Positions 51,449 through 61,545 of a stretch of DNA of 64,000 nt are shown one piece after another. Numbering within the stretch: the stretch's first letter is position 1; the number at the start of each line of letters is the position of its first letter. The DNA lies in contig BBFE01000014.1 in NCBI GenBank assembly GCA_001313085.1, positions 1-64,000 of the forward strand, in the 5' to 3' direction. The notes beneath the pieces are model-generated. The model saw nothing but the letters and a program-made list of their open reading frames with translations, was not told where the DNA came from and did no database searches. Origin of the DNA: Paenibacillus sp. JCM 18996. Its GTDB lineage: Bacteria > Bacillota > Bacilli > Paenibacillales > NBRC-103111. A program made the position numbers and the translations under genes.

Positions 51449-52745
51449 TTGGCGTTTTTTTTGACCGCTTGGCTTGAGCATTACGGATATTTGGTGCTTT
51501 TTTTTCTCCCTGCTGCTTGAAATGCTAGCCTTCCGCTGCCGGGAGAAGTGATGATGAGCTATACCGGGCTGCTTGTTTATGAAGGCAAGCTCCATTGGCT
51601 GCTCAGTATTACGATGGCTTGGGCGGGAGCTTCCACCGGTGTGACTTTATCCTATTGGATCGGGCTGCGTCTTGGGACACCCTTCTTTGAAAAAAAATAC
51701 GGGAGGCGCATCCATCTGGGGCCGGAGAAAATAGAGAAAGTGTCCGTCTGGTTTCAAAAAATATGGAAATAAAATGCTGGTCGTCTCCTATTTTATACCT
51801 GGAGTCAGGCATATAACGGGGTATTTTTTTCCGGAATCACACGCATCTCTTATCGAAAATATGCTGTCTACGCCTATTCCGGCGCTCTCCTGTGGACGGG
51901 GTTGTTTATCTCGCTCGGCAAAATATTAGGTCCCAAATGGGAGAAGTACCACCATGTGATCAACCGATATTTGATTATCGGCGGGATCATAGGCGGAGCA
52001 TCGTACTTCTGGTCTATATGTATCGAAAATATAAGCATACGTTTCGTGATTGGGTGGCTGGCAGTTTGGACAAGGGCATCCGGCACTTTCACTCGCTTGG
52101 AAAAGTAAAATTCCTCCTGCTTTCCGCGTTCGCGCTCTTTGTCGTCTTTATTTCTTTAACTATCGGCTTGATACAGGACTTCTTGTCACAAGAATTTGCC
52201 CTGTTCGATGAAGTAGCTTCCTATATCGTTCATCGGACATTTGGTTCCGAATGGTCGCTGTGGATGGATCGGTTTGCATTGCTGGGTTCTTATTACGTGT
52301 ACACTCCGCTTATCGCTGTGACGGTGGCTTGGATTATTTTGAAAGGAAAAGATCGTTTGCTGGAATTAACCTTCTTTGCCTGGGTTATCGTCGGCGGCGA
52401 AATGTTGGATGAGGGATTAAGGCTGCTTTTTTCACCGGACCAGCTCCCTCCCTGTCGATTATGCATTCCCTTATTCGTTTCCGAGCGAACAGACCTTGAT
52501 TTCCCTGACCGTGTGCGGGTTTGCCGCTTTTTTTGCTGGTCCGTCACTATGGAAACGCCAAAATACGCATTGCCGCCACATTGGTCGTGGTCATTCTTTG
52601 TTTGCTGGTTGGCGTCAGCCGTATTTACTTTGATGTGCAATATGCGAGCGATGTAGCGGCGGGATATGTGTTTGGCGGGGCGTGGATCAGCTTGAATGTG
52701 ATCTTGCTGGAAATCTTTCGTATGCTGCGGAAAAAAAACATTTAG
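51449..52745 (+). CDS. DedA family / PAP2 phosphatase fusion protein
   Basis: TTG at 51449 behind GAGAGGAGGAATTCA. First half is DedA (flippase or transporter family): FLTAWLEHYGYLVLFF, LPLPGEVMMSYTGLLVYEGK, ASTGVTLSYWIGLRLGTPFF, YFIPGVRHITGYFSGITRIS. Second half is a PAP2 phosphatase: KGKDRLLELTFFAW, then FPYSFPSEQ (SxxH-like box) and VSRIYFDVQYASDVAAGYVF (Arg and the conserved VG-x-SR-x-Y motif; D occupies the usual His position). Known as a bifunctional DedA/PAP2 architecture. Frame changes near 51460, 51505, 51530, 51765, 51830, 51995, 52430 and 52540. Confidence 0.85.
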
Positions 52746-52866
52746 TTACATAAGTATTATTATGTGAACTTATTTAGCGGCGAAGGCCTCGTTCAGAAAA
52801 AAAAGAGTGCTGCTCCTTCAAAATGGGTATACTTCACTTCGATTACCTAAACTGGAGGTCATGTCA

Positions 52867-54144
52867 TTGAATCAGCAGCAAGCGATTGAGAAAATCCGTA
52901 CTCATTCCATTGCCCTCACGGGGAACGACGACCTGCAGGCGCTTGTGGAAGCGGCCGGAGACGCCGAGATTGTCCTGCTCGGAGAAGCCAGCCACGGCAC
53001 AAGTGAATTTTACAAACTGCGTGCGGAGCTGAGCAAGAGGCTTATTCAGCAAAAAAAGGCTTCTCTTTTATCGCTGTAGAAGCGATTGGCCTTCATGTTA
53101 TGAAGTGAACCTTTGGATCAAGCATGCTTCCGATGCCAGAGACACAATGAGCGATGTGATGCGGTCTTTTTAACCGATGGCCTGCCTGGATGTGGGCGAA
53201 TGAAGAAACGGAGCAGTTGGTGAAGTGGCTGAAGGATTATAACCATGCGCTGCCGGCAGAGAACAGGATTGGATTCTTCGGACTCGATGTATACAGTCTG
53301 TGGGAATCCATGGAAGAAGTGATCAAACACTTGGAGGAAACCGGATCTCCGGAGCTTCAGGCGGCGAAAGACGCTTTTTTCCTGTTTTGAGCCGCATGGC
53401 CGGGAAGGCCAGAATTACGGTATGGCGGCGGCTTTTTTTTCTCTGAGAGCTGTGAGGAAGAAGTCGTCAAGCTGCTGATCGAGCTGCAAAAGAAACGCGC
53501 CCAATCCGGCCGCACACCGGGCGAAAAAAGAAGCTGCGTTAAGCGATGAGTTAAATGCGCTGGTTGCGGTGAACGCCGAGAAGTATTACCGGGCGATGAT
53601 CCGCGGCGGACCGGATTCCTGGAACATCCGGGACCGGCATATGGCAGAAGCGTTAAACAGGATCAGGCGATTCCACGGTCCCAAAGCCAAAGCGATTATA
53701 TGGGAGCACAACACCCATATCGGGGACGCCAGGGCGACGGACATGGCTGACGACGGCATGGTCAATGTCGGACAGCTCGTACGCGAGCAGAATGGGTCCG
53801 AAAGCGTATTCGCTGTCGGCTTCGGCACGCATAGAGACACGGTGATCGCAGCAGATGCATGGGGACATCCTATGGAAGTAATGGAAGTGCCTTCCGCTGT
53901 GGCGGGAAGTTGGGAAGATCTTATGCACCGGGCGGGTGATAACAATAAGATCCTCGTTTTCAAGGGCATGGCCGGAGAAGAGTTCCACCGCCCCATTGGA
54001 CACCGCGCCATCGGCGTAGTCTATCATCCGGAATACGAGCGGGGCAACTATGTGCCGTCCATAATGGCTGAAAGGTATGACGCGTTTGTCTTTGTCGACG
54101 AATCGCAAGCCCTTCATCCTCTGGAATTGGCAGCACTGGTCTAG
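52867..54144 (+). CDS. Erythromycin-esterase-like protein
   Basis: TTG at 52867 is preferred, 8 bases after TGGAGG; ATG at 52861 is too near. Contains VLLGEASHGTSEFYKLRAEL with the key Glu and His, NRIGFFGLDVYSLWESMEEV, NIRDRHMAEALNRI, AIIWEHNTHIGDARATDM and VGFGTHRDTVIAADAWG. These mark the Ere superfamily; most members do not act on macrolides. Frame changes near 53060, 53105, 53172, 53385, 53440 and 53525. Its stop overlaps that of hrpB tail-to-tail. Confidence 0.85.
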
Positions 54145-56656
54145 GCTTTGGGCCGGACGCGGTTCGTCGGAACGGCGGCGAACGGATCGTCCGGCCAATA
54201 ATGCTTTGGGTACCGGCCTTTGAGATCCTTCTTCACCTCGAAATAAGCCGTACTCCAGAAGCTGGCCAAATCCCGCGTGACCTGGACGGGCCTCTGTGCC
54301 GGCGATAACAAATACAGAGTCACAGGGACTCTGCCTTTCATAATCCTCGGCGTTTCCACAAGGCCGAACAGCTCCTGCAGACGGACAGAGAGGGACGGGG
54401 CCTCCGGGTCGCTGTAGTCTATAGCTATTCTCGAGCCGCTCGGTACAGTCAGGTGAGTCGGCGCGTTCTCCTCCAGAGAACGGCGCTGCTCCCAAGACAG
54501 ATCGCCTTCCAACAAGCTTGCCATCTGCAGCTTCTGCAGGTCGCTGCGGCTTTTTAGGCCGTAAATATGCGGTCCGAGCCACTCGGAGAGAGTATGGGAC
54601 AAGGCTTCATCCGACATGTCCGGCCAAGAAGGGTCGAATCGATGCATAAACATAAGCCGCTGCTGAAGTTGGCGTGCGGCTCGCGTCCAGGGCAGCACGG
54701 CCAACCCTTCCGCAGCTACGCCGGCCAGCAGTGCAGTTTGCGTTTCCTCCGGAGTCATTTGATGAAGCGGCATTTCTTCCAATACAAGCGCACCCAGCCA
54801 GGTGCGCTTTACCGCTCTTACCGACTGTGTCGTGCGATCCCATTCGACCAGCCTTTCCTCACGGATCCTCTCCTGCAGATATTTCTTCAGTTCCGCCTCG
54901 TCCACCGGCGAAGCCAGAAAGATACGGCTTTGGGACCCCCGGTCATCCAGCTCCGCTGCTGTCAGATAAGACGAATTAGATAGTGGCTGCTTCACCATAA
55001 AATCGGCGCCGCGTCCGCTGCTCAGCAGGAAGCTGCCCGAGCTCCGGCGCTGCCCGATCCGGTCGGGATAAGCAAAAGCAAGCAGCAGCCGCATCCGTCG
55101 CTGCCGCTGCCATGGTCCTGCGGAATTTGCAGGGATCTTTTCCATTGATCCGCCTCGGCCCGGATGCGCCTGCATACTTCGGGATCTGCGTAATAATTGA
55201 TGTAAGGGTCGGCAGCATTAGGCCCGCCTGCCTTCCCTGAGCTGCGGACAGCCTCAATGCGCAGACGCAGGTCCGCATCCCCAACCGCGGAATCAAAACG
55301 TAAAGGATCTCTATCGCTCAGCACAGCCGCCAACTCGCAGGCAAGCTCCCCCATGCCCAAAGGAATGGCTTTTTTTGAATCATATGGGCCAGACGGGGAT
55401 GAAATCCCATCGCGGCTAATTCCCTGCCGTGATCCGTGATCAGACCGTGCTCATCAATAGCCTCAAGCTGAACAAGAAGTCCGCGCGCTGCGCGTAGGCA
55501 GCTGCAGGAGGGGGATTTAACCATCGCAGATCCTCAGGTGCCGCACCCCATGCGGCAAGTTCGAGAGCGAGCGGGGCCAGATCGGCCTCCATAATTTCCG
55601 GAACATGATGCGGCTCCAATGTCCGGTTCTCCTGCACAGTCCATAAACGGTAGCAGATGCCGGGTCCAAGCCGGCCTGCCCGTCCTCTCCTTTGGTCGGC
55701 CGATGCCTGTGACACCCGAACTGTCTCCAGCCGGGTCATTCCCGATCGCGGAGAAAATCGGGGAACGCGCATCAAGCCGCTGTCGACCACCACCTGCACT
55801 CCTTCGACCGTCAAGCTTGTCTCAGCCAGAGATGTGGCCAGAACAATTTTCCGCACCCCGGGTACGCTTGGAGCAATCGCCGCATCCTGTTCCTTCTGCG
55901 GCAGATTCCCATACAGCGCGGCTATCCTCACTTTTTTCTCCCAAGCTCATCTCGTTTAAACGGGCTTCGACCTGCGGATTTCGTGGACACCCGGAAGAAA
56001 TACAAGCATATCTCCATCATGCGTCTCGAGGGCTTTTCGTATCGCGGCTGCGGCTGCGGGCTCTATTGGCCCTTCCACCTTTTTTTTATCCAAATAACAG
56101 GTTTCCACCGGATAGGTACGTCCGCCGCACTCTACGACAGAGGCATCGTCCAGCAGCTTCACGACAGCTTCAGCATCGATGGTTGCCGACATCACCACAA
56201 TTTTCAAATCTTCCCGCAGGATGGCCTGCGATTGCAAACAAAGCGCCAGCCCCACATCCGAATGGAGATTGCGCTCGTGAAATTCATCAAAGATAACGAG
56301 GCCCACATCCTCCAGGGACGGGTCAGACTGCAGCATCCGGGTCAGGACTCCCTCGGTGATCACCTCTATCCGTGTCTGCGCGCTAACCATACTGTCCATT
56401 CGCACTCTGTATCCGACACGTTCCCCGACCCTCTCGCCCAGCAAGCCCGCCATATACTTGGCCGCAGAACGGGCGGCAAGCCTCCGGGGCTCCAGCAAAA
56501 GAATCCGGTGTCCCAGCAGCCAAGGCTCATCCAGCAATGACAAAGGCACTCGCGTTGTTTTCCCCGATCCCGGAGAAGCCACGAGTACCAGTCCGTTTCG
56601 GCTGCGCAACGCTTTTTTTTCACATCAGGCAAAACCTTTTCAATCGGAAGGCTCAT
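54141..56656 (-). CDS. hrpB: ATP-dependent RNA helicase HrpB
   Basis: DEAH-box helicase. ATG at 56656 after AAGGAGGAGAGTGC. Motif I LVLVASPGSGKTTRVPLSLL, Ia LLEPRRLAARSAAKYMAG, II VIFDEFHERNLHSDV (DEFH), III IVVMSATIDAE, IV MLVFLPGVHEIRR, V VLATSLAETSLTVEGV with VVDSGLMR, VI QRRGRAGRLGPGICYRLW. The HrpB C-terminal domain ends KGRYPKHYWPDDPFAAVPTN. About 840 residues. Frame changes near 56613, 55935, 55490, 55375, 55120 and 55025. Confidence 0.93.
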
Positions 56657-56672
56657 GCACTCTCCTCCTTCT

Positions 56673-57275
56673 TCAAGGAAACACATCGTCCGCGATAGCT
56701 CCCGATTTCACATAGCGGATCATTTTCCTGCTTTCGATATTGACCAGGTTCCTTCCGCTCTCATGCAGCCACCAGTTATCGGCTTTTGTAGTGAGGTCAT
56801 CCACCGGACACAAAGAATATTCAATCCAGGCCGGCATGTACTGCTTCAAGGTCAAGTAGCACCTTTTCATATGGTATGTCGTGGTTACAATCAGGAGCCT
56901 TCTAATACTATGCAGCATGAAAGCCCGGTCCAGAATCAGCAGCGAAGCGAGGACATTTTCCTTGGTATGCTTGGAATCGGTTTCGATCAGACAGGCCTCC
57001 GCCGGCACGCCCCGCTGCATGGCGCCCTGCCGCATAACGACAGCTTCAGGCTCTCCCTGGCCTTCCCAAACCTTTCCTCCCGAGAACAGGATTTTGCCCG
57101 CCCGGCCGGCTTTGTACAGCTCCACCGCCTTTGGTACCCGGAATTTCAAGCTGCCTTTGCTGCCAAACACGAAGATACAGTCCCCTTTGCGACCGTCATC
57201 GGCAATGCCCTGGAAAAGCAAGGCAGTCATCTGTTCGTTCGTAAGAGTATTTGGATTAAGACCGGAAATCAGCAT
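56673..57275 (-). CDS. YdcF family (DUF218) protein
   Basis: ATG at 57275 is 8 bases after GAGGTG. Intact 200 residues: GDCIFVFGSKGSLKFRVPKA, YKAGRAGKILFSGGKVWEGQ, CLIETDSKHTKENV and RRLLIVTTTYHMKRCYLTLK. These are the conserved blocks of the DUF218/SanA-like fold. No membrane segment, so cytosolic. Role unknown. Follows hrpB in the minus sense by position but is transcribed before it, 16 bases apart. Confidence 0.88.
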   Translation of the reverse strand: MLISGLNPNTLTNEQMTALLFQGIADDGRKGDCIFVFGSKGSLKFRVPKAVELYKAGRAGKILFSGGKVWEGQGEPEAVVMRQGAMQRGVPAEACLIETDSKHTKENVLASLLILDRAFMLHSIRRLLIVTTTYHMKRCYLTLKQYMPAWIEYSLCPVDDLTTKADNWWLHESGRNLVNIESRKMIRYVKSGAIADDVFP

Positions 57276-57468
57276 GAACGCGCTCACCTCTATCTTCCGC
57301 AGTGCCTATCGGCAGTCCCTATCAAGATAATATGCCACACATATTTTACACCAATTCATCGCCGTATCATAATCAGGGCACTCCCCAGCTTTTTTCGAAT
57401 AAGAAGACCGCAAATTAGAAACCCTAGTGTTACAAGGTGTTACAAGATATTGCAAGGAGTGAAAAAAA

Positions 57469-57640
57469 ATGGATAATAACAAGTCTAACATACGGCAAAA
57501 AAACATGACCCAACCATTGCCCCCGGTATCGAAAATCATGAATTAAAGGAAAGCGCCGCTCCCGAAGCAGTGGAAAAAAAGGGGATTACACGCCCGTGCA
57601 TACCATGATCCTGGACCGAACGGGCGATGACGACGAATAA
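57469..57640 (+). CDS. Small acidic hypothetical protein
   Basis: ATG at 57469 is 9 bases after AAGGAG. Read through shifts in the A7 runs near 57500 and 57577 it encodes MDNNKSNIRQK, HDPTIAPGIENHELKESAAP, then KGDYTPVHTMILDRTGDDDE. About 56 residues. As given, the frame stops early after SKIMN. Not recognised; composition like the small acidic gene at 34886. Three imperfect TGTTACAAG repeats lie just upstream. Confidence 0.5.
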
Positions 57641-57659
57641 AGGCCGGTCATTCACCGAA

Positions 57660-58660
57660 TCACTCATTTACCAAAGAAATCTTGCCCGTTGCCTGCCCCG
57701 ATTCCATTAAACGGTGGGCGTCGCCTGCCTGCGCAAAAGTAAACGAGCGCTCGTCCACAAGCGGACGGAATTTGCCGGCTTCAGCCCATGCAGCGATATC
57801 CGTCAGAATCTCGCCTTGGTGCTTCAGTCCCTCTGCATGGAGCGCGGACAAAAGCATGAACACTACATGCAAGCTCAGCCCTTTGCTGTGGAGAGGGGTC
57901 AAATCATGGGTAGAACGCGCGGCGATCGCACAGACGGTTCCGTTAGGGGCCGCAGCCTGAAAGGAACGGTCGAGATTTGCTCCGCCTACAGTGTCGAATA
58001 CCACTTCAAAGCCCCGCCCGCCAGTGAAGTTATGTACGTATTCTTCTACGGCAGTTTCTTTATAGTTAATGATATGGTCCGCTCCCAGGCTGCGGGCGAT
58101 GTCGGCTTTTTTCTTTTGAAGAAACGGTTGTAAACACTTGGGCCCCGACTGCTTTGGCTATTTGTACAGCCGCATGCCCAACACCACCGGCAGCGCCGTG
58201 GATCAACACATTCTGGTCTTTCTGCAGCTTCGCGCGGTCGATCAGCGCCTGCCACGCTGTGATGGTAACCAAAGGCACAACGGCAGCTTCCGCAAAGCTG
58301 AGCTTTGAAGGCTTTAACGCAGCCGACGAAGCTTCAGCCAGCACATAATCCGCAAGCGCCCCGCCCGGGCTGTCGAATTGGTTGGAGGTGCACGCGTATA
58401 CCGCGTCTCCCTTTTTTTTAAAACCGGTCACTCCTTCGCCCACCGCCTCGACAATGCCGGACACATCTCCGTGCAGCACGGCGGGAAACTGCTTGACCAC
58501 GCCTTTCACTGCCCCGTTTCTGACCTTCGTATCGATCGGATTTACGCTGGATGCCGCTGTTTTGATAAGAATAGCTCCCGGCTTGACTTCCGGCATGGCC
58601 ATTTCGCTTCTTACAAAAAACATCCGGATCCCCATACCGTTCAATGATCATCGCTTTCAT
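57660..58660 (-). CDS. Zinc-independent medium-chain alcohol dehydrogenase/quinone oxidoreductase
   Basis: Start MKAMIIERYGDPDVF at 58660. GroES-like part has ILIKTAASSVNPIDTKVRNG and VLHGDVSGIVEAVGEGVTGF. Nucleotide site NVLIHGAAGGVGHAAVQIAK (A-A-x-G-G-V-G), then GFEVVFDTVGGANLDRSFQ and SGQATGKISLVNE at the end. No zinc ligands (Cys/His) at the usual places, so it is the quinone-reductase branch. Frame changes near 58612, 58415 and 58110. Substrate unknown. Confidence 0.9.
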
Positions 58661-58868
58661 AATTATACTCACCCGCCTTTTATATTCCATTTAAGAAAAG
58701 CTCTACCCGAGGCCATTCAAGGATGATTTCAACAATAGTGTAGCACACCTCTTTTGGACTCCACAAATGATAGGAACAGACAAGCTGCCGCCTGCCTGAG
58801 CATAACAGAGCTTTGGAACGCAAATACTGGTATTAGAGTGCCGAATAGTAAAGGAAGTGACAGCCAGA

Positions 58869-59490
58869 TGTCCATCGAATATACAGCCAACTGTGATTTT
58901 TTTCACCGATGAAGCAGCACCTCAAAGAAAAGTTGGAACAAATAGCGGACCGCATCCAGCGGGGGCTGGACATATTAGACAACGAGGATCATTGCCTGCT
59001 GGGCGAATTTGAACATATCAAGGAGAGCTTTATCCAGATCGAATCGATCGCTTCCACCTTTTACTTGAACTGCTACCTCTCCGCTTATACCGATAAATAT
59101 TCCGATCTTTCCATCAGCATACAAAATTTGGCTCAACGGCGGCACGGAGCGTTGATTGTAGTGGAACGCAGCGACCCGGTGGATCCTTTTATCCAGCCCG
59201 GCATCGCGCTTGGAGCGCAGGTAACGGCGCCGCTGCTGGAGTCCATCTTTTATCCGGGGAACCCGCTCCACGACGGAGCCGTATTGATTCGGTCCAATCA
59301 GATTATTTCCGTGAGGAATATACTGCCTCTGGCGAGCAGAGCCCAAGTTTCCAAAGGAATGGGCACGCGCCACCGGGCTGCCATCGGCCTGACCGAACAA
59401 ACCGATGCGATTGTAATGGTCGTTTCCGAAGAGACCGGCCGGGCTTCTTTTGCAAACAGAGGGAATATTTATCCCGTCATTTCACCATAA
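58869..59490 (+). CDS. cdaS: Diadenylate cyclase, sporulation type
   Basis: Makes c-di-AMP from two ATP. The N-terminal helical part (LKEKLEQIADRIQRGLDILD, FEHIKESFIQIESIASTFYL) is the YojJ-type regulatory region that distinguishes CdaS. The DAC domain has RRHGALIVVERSDPVDPFI, TAPLLESIFYPGNPLHDGAV (DGA motif) and MGTRHRAAIGLTEQTDAIVM (RHR motif), with VVSEETGRASFA. No membrane helix. The frame is open from an ATG at 58911. An ATG at 58869 behind AAGGAAGTG would be the start if one T in the run near 58897 were missing; I prefer it because of the ribosome site. Confidence 0.9.
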
Positions 59491-59595
59491 CCAAGGACAA
59501 TCGCCTTCAACCCGGTATGGAGCGGTTGTTCTTTGACTGACGAAAAAAGGCCGTCAAACCCATAAGCGAGTCCGCCAGCCCCATGCAGCATAGTA

Positions 59596-59922
59596 TCAAC
59601 CCTCCAGCACCGACTTAAACTCAGCCAGGAAGCCGGGGTCCCGAAGAGCCTCCACTACCTTCTCCAATTCTTTTTCATTGCCTTCAAAATAAACCCACTC
59701 CCGGAACTCCACTTCATCGCCCTCCGCTTCCTGCTGAAGCTCTTCCACGTTGGAAGGGTTAAACCGGACTCCGTTGCTCTTCCACTCGCTTCCATCGGGT
59801 GACACCAAGGTGACCCTGTATGGCTGGTCGTGACCATCGATTTCAAAAGAAACCTCAGCCACCCACCTGCGCATCAAATCGTCGTATTCTTTCCGCTGCT
59901 TATGCATATGGATCGGCTTCAT
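59596..59922 (-). CDS. Hypothetical protein (108 aa)
   Basis: Intact frame starting MKPIHMHKQRKEYDDLMRRW at 59922. Strand-rich middle WVAEVSFEIDGHDQPYRVTL and VSPDGSEWKSNGVRF, then an acidic helix NVEELQQEAEGDEVEFREWV. I do not recognise a family. Likely cytosolic. Confidence 0.65.
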   Translation of the reverse strand: MKPIHMHKQRKEYDDLMRRWVAEVSFEIDGHDQPYRVTLVSPDGSEWKSNGVRFNPSNVEELQQEAEGDEVEFREWVYFEGNEKELEKVVEALRDPGFLAEFKSVLEG

Positions 59923-59998
59923 CGCTCATACCTCCATTCCTGTCCAACATAGCGGTTTTCCCCAGCGACGTCAAGGCTATGCGTAACCGTACGTCTTC

Positions 59999-60782
59999 TT
60001 ACTTGACAAGCGTTATCATTTGATAAACCTCCCGGTGATCCCCGGGCAGGGAGGCTCCAGCCAATTTCAGTTGGGAAGAACCGTCTCCGTCGAGAAAAAA
60101 AATGCCGTCCACCAGCTCATCCCTCCCAATCGCTTCTCTCACCGCACTGCGGAATTGCTCCACCGTACTCAGGGTCGGCGAAACGATCAGATACACGCGG
60201 TTCTCCTTGTCGAAGACCAGCCCGGAGCGCATCCGGCCTTCATACATTATCGGCATGTCCTCCTTAACCGCCTGCTCCACCCAGCCGGACTCGTCGCGGT
60301 AACTCATGCTGACTCCACCCTGCGCCCAATAGCGTGAGCGGTCGGTGACTTCTAATTGGCCGGCTTCTTCCGCTACTTGAACCGAAAATTTACGGGCCGC
60401 GGCATCCCACACCAGCGTTCCTTTGGGCCGGTCGATATTGAGCCAACCCGAACCGTAATCCCCGGCCGCTCCTTTTAGAGGCTTATCGTTCATGACCGCC
60501 ATGCTGAGCAGCTGCCCCTCCCAGAAAAAAAATCCGCCGTTTATGCCGAAATCCCGAGTCTGCGTCACATTGCTGCTGATCGCCTTCAGCACGATGTTGT
60601 CCGGCTTGGTGCGAATGACATGCAGAATAACGCCGCTCGACGTTTTGAATTTTAAATATTCATAACCCGGCTTCGCGGAGATCAAAAAAACGCTAAGGTC
60701 GCTGCAAAGGAGATAAAAAAAACAATATGATGTTCAGCATCAGCAGCTTTCTATGTTTGTCGAGAAATTGAAACCAGAGCAC
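59999..60782 (-). CDS. Phosphodiester glycosidase family protein (NAGPA-like, DUF2233)
   Basis: GTG at 60782 behind AAGGAGTGGTG. After one shift it has an N-terminal membrane anchor (LLMLNIILFFISFAATLSVF), so the enzyme faces outward. Core: TSSGVILHVIRTKPDNIVLK, GINGGFFFWEG (the N-G-G-F-F box), YWAQGGVSMSYRDESGW, RVYLIVSPTLSTVEQFRSAV and GIFFLDGDGSSQLKL (D-G-x-x-S box). These match the NAGPA fold. Substrate likely a wall glycan phosphodiester; not shown. Confidence 0.85.
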
Positions 60783-60940
60783 GCCACCACTCCTTGTCCT
60801 CTTCCAAACTATGTACTCTATGAATATGTTATAGAATGCCATAAGATGACTCGGAAAAGGGAGCCCTCGTCTATAACCGGCAAAAGGACGCTAGGCAGAA
60901 CCCTCTTGCTGACACACGCCTGTCGTGCGAATCCTCTGCG

Positions 60941-61522
60941 CTACCGTCCAGCCAGCGGAAATCTCGCCGCCTCTTCATACATCGGCGTGCGCCGCATGTG
61001 CGTACGGAACAGCACCGCTTCCCTGACCATCCACGGCCTGCTGAGAAACAATCCTTCCCCTGCTTCAGATAGATCCATCTCTTGCGGGAATTTAGCCTTG
61101 CCTTTATATTTCTTGGCTATCGTAATATGCGGACGGTAAGGCCTGTCCTCCGTCGGAAAGCCCAAGGGCCGCGTGGATTCCGTCACCCTCTTCTGCAGCT
61201 GTTCCAGAGCGGCCAAATCCCCGGCAACCCCCGCCCACAAAATCCGCGGAGAAGACGGAGAACCAAAGCTGCCTACCCCGGCGACATACAGCTCGAACGG
61301 AGCAGCCTGCCCGATCCGCTCTGACAAAATAGTGATAAGCTTCTCAGCCGCTGCGTTATCCGTCGCCCCGAGAAACTGCAAAGTGATATGGTAATCCTTG
61401 GGATGTACCCATTTGCTGAATTCGACCCGCTTCCTGAGCTCCCGGCAGCCTTTCTCCAGCCGGGAGCGCACCTCGTCAGCCAGAGGCACCCCGACAAACA
61501 ATCTCGACTGCGTCGTTTCCAT
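60941..61522 (-). CDS. thpR: RNA 2',3'-cyclic phosphodiesterase
   Basis: Intact 193-residue 2H phosphoesterase. The two H-x-T-x motifs are DYHITLQFLGATD and YRPHITIAKKYKGK. Start METTQSRLFVGVPLADEVRS at 61522 is typical of ThpR (LigT). Opens cyclic phosphate ends on RNA. Follows the DinG-like helicase by 23 bases in the minus sense, probably co-transcribed. Confidence 0.92.
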   Translation of the reverse strand: METTQSRLFVGVPLADEVRSRLEKGCRELRKRVEFSKWVHPKDYHITLQFLGATDNAAAEKLITILSERIGQAAPFELYVAGVGSFGSPSSPRILWAGVAGDLAALEQLQKRVTESTRPLGFPTEDRPYRPHITIAKKYKGKAKFPQEMDLSEAGEGLFLSRPWMVREAVLFRTHMRRTPMYEEAARFPLAGR

Positions 61523-61545
61523 CGAACCCTTCCTCCCTTGTGACT

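Noticed and set aside
52867..54144. Erythromycin-esterase-like gene as a macrolide resistance gene.
   Set aside because: Family membership alone is weak evidence; no mobile context or other resistance genes are next to it.
53653..54582. Long plus/minus antisense frames over the erythromycin-esterase and hrpB genes.
   Set aside because: They are shadows of GC-rich coding DNA; no ribosome site and no family resemblance.
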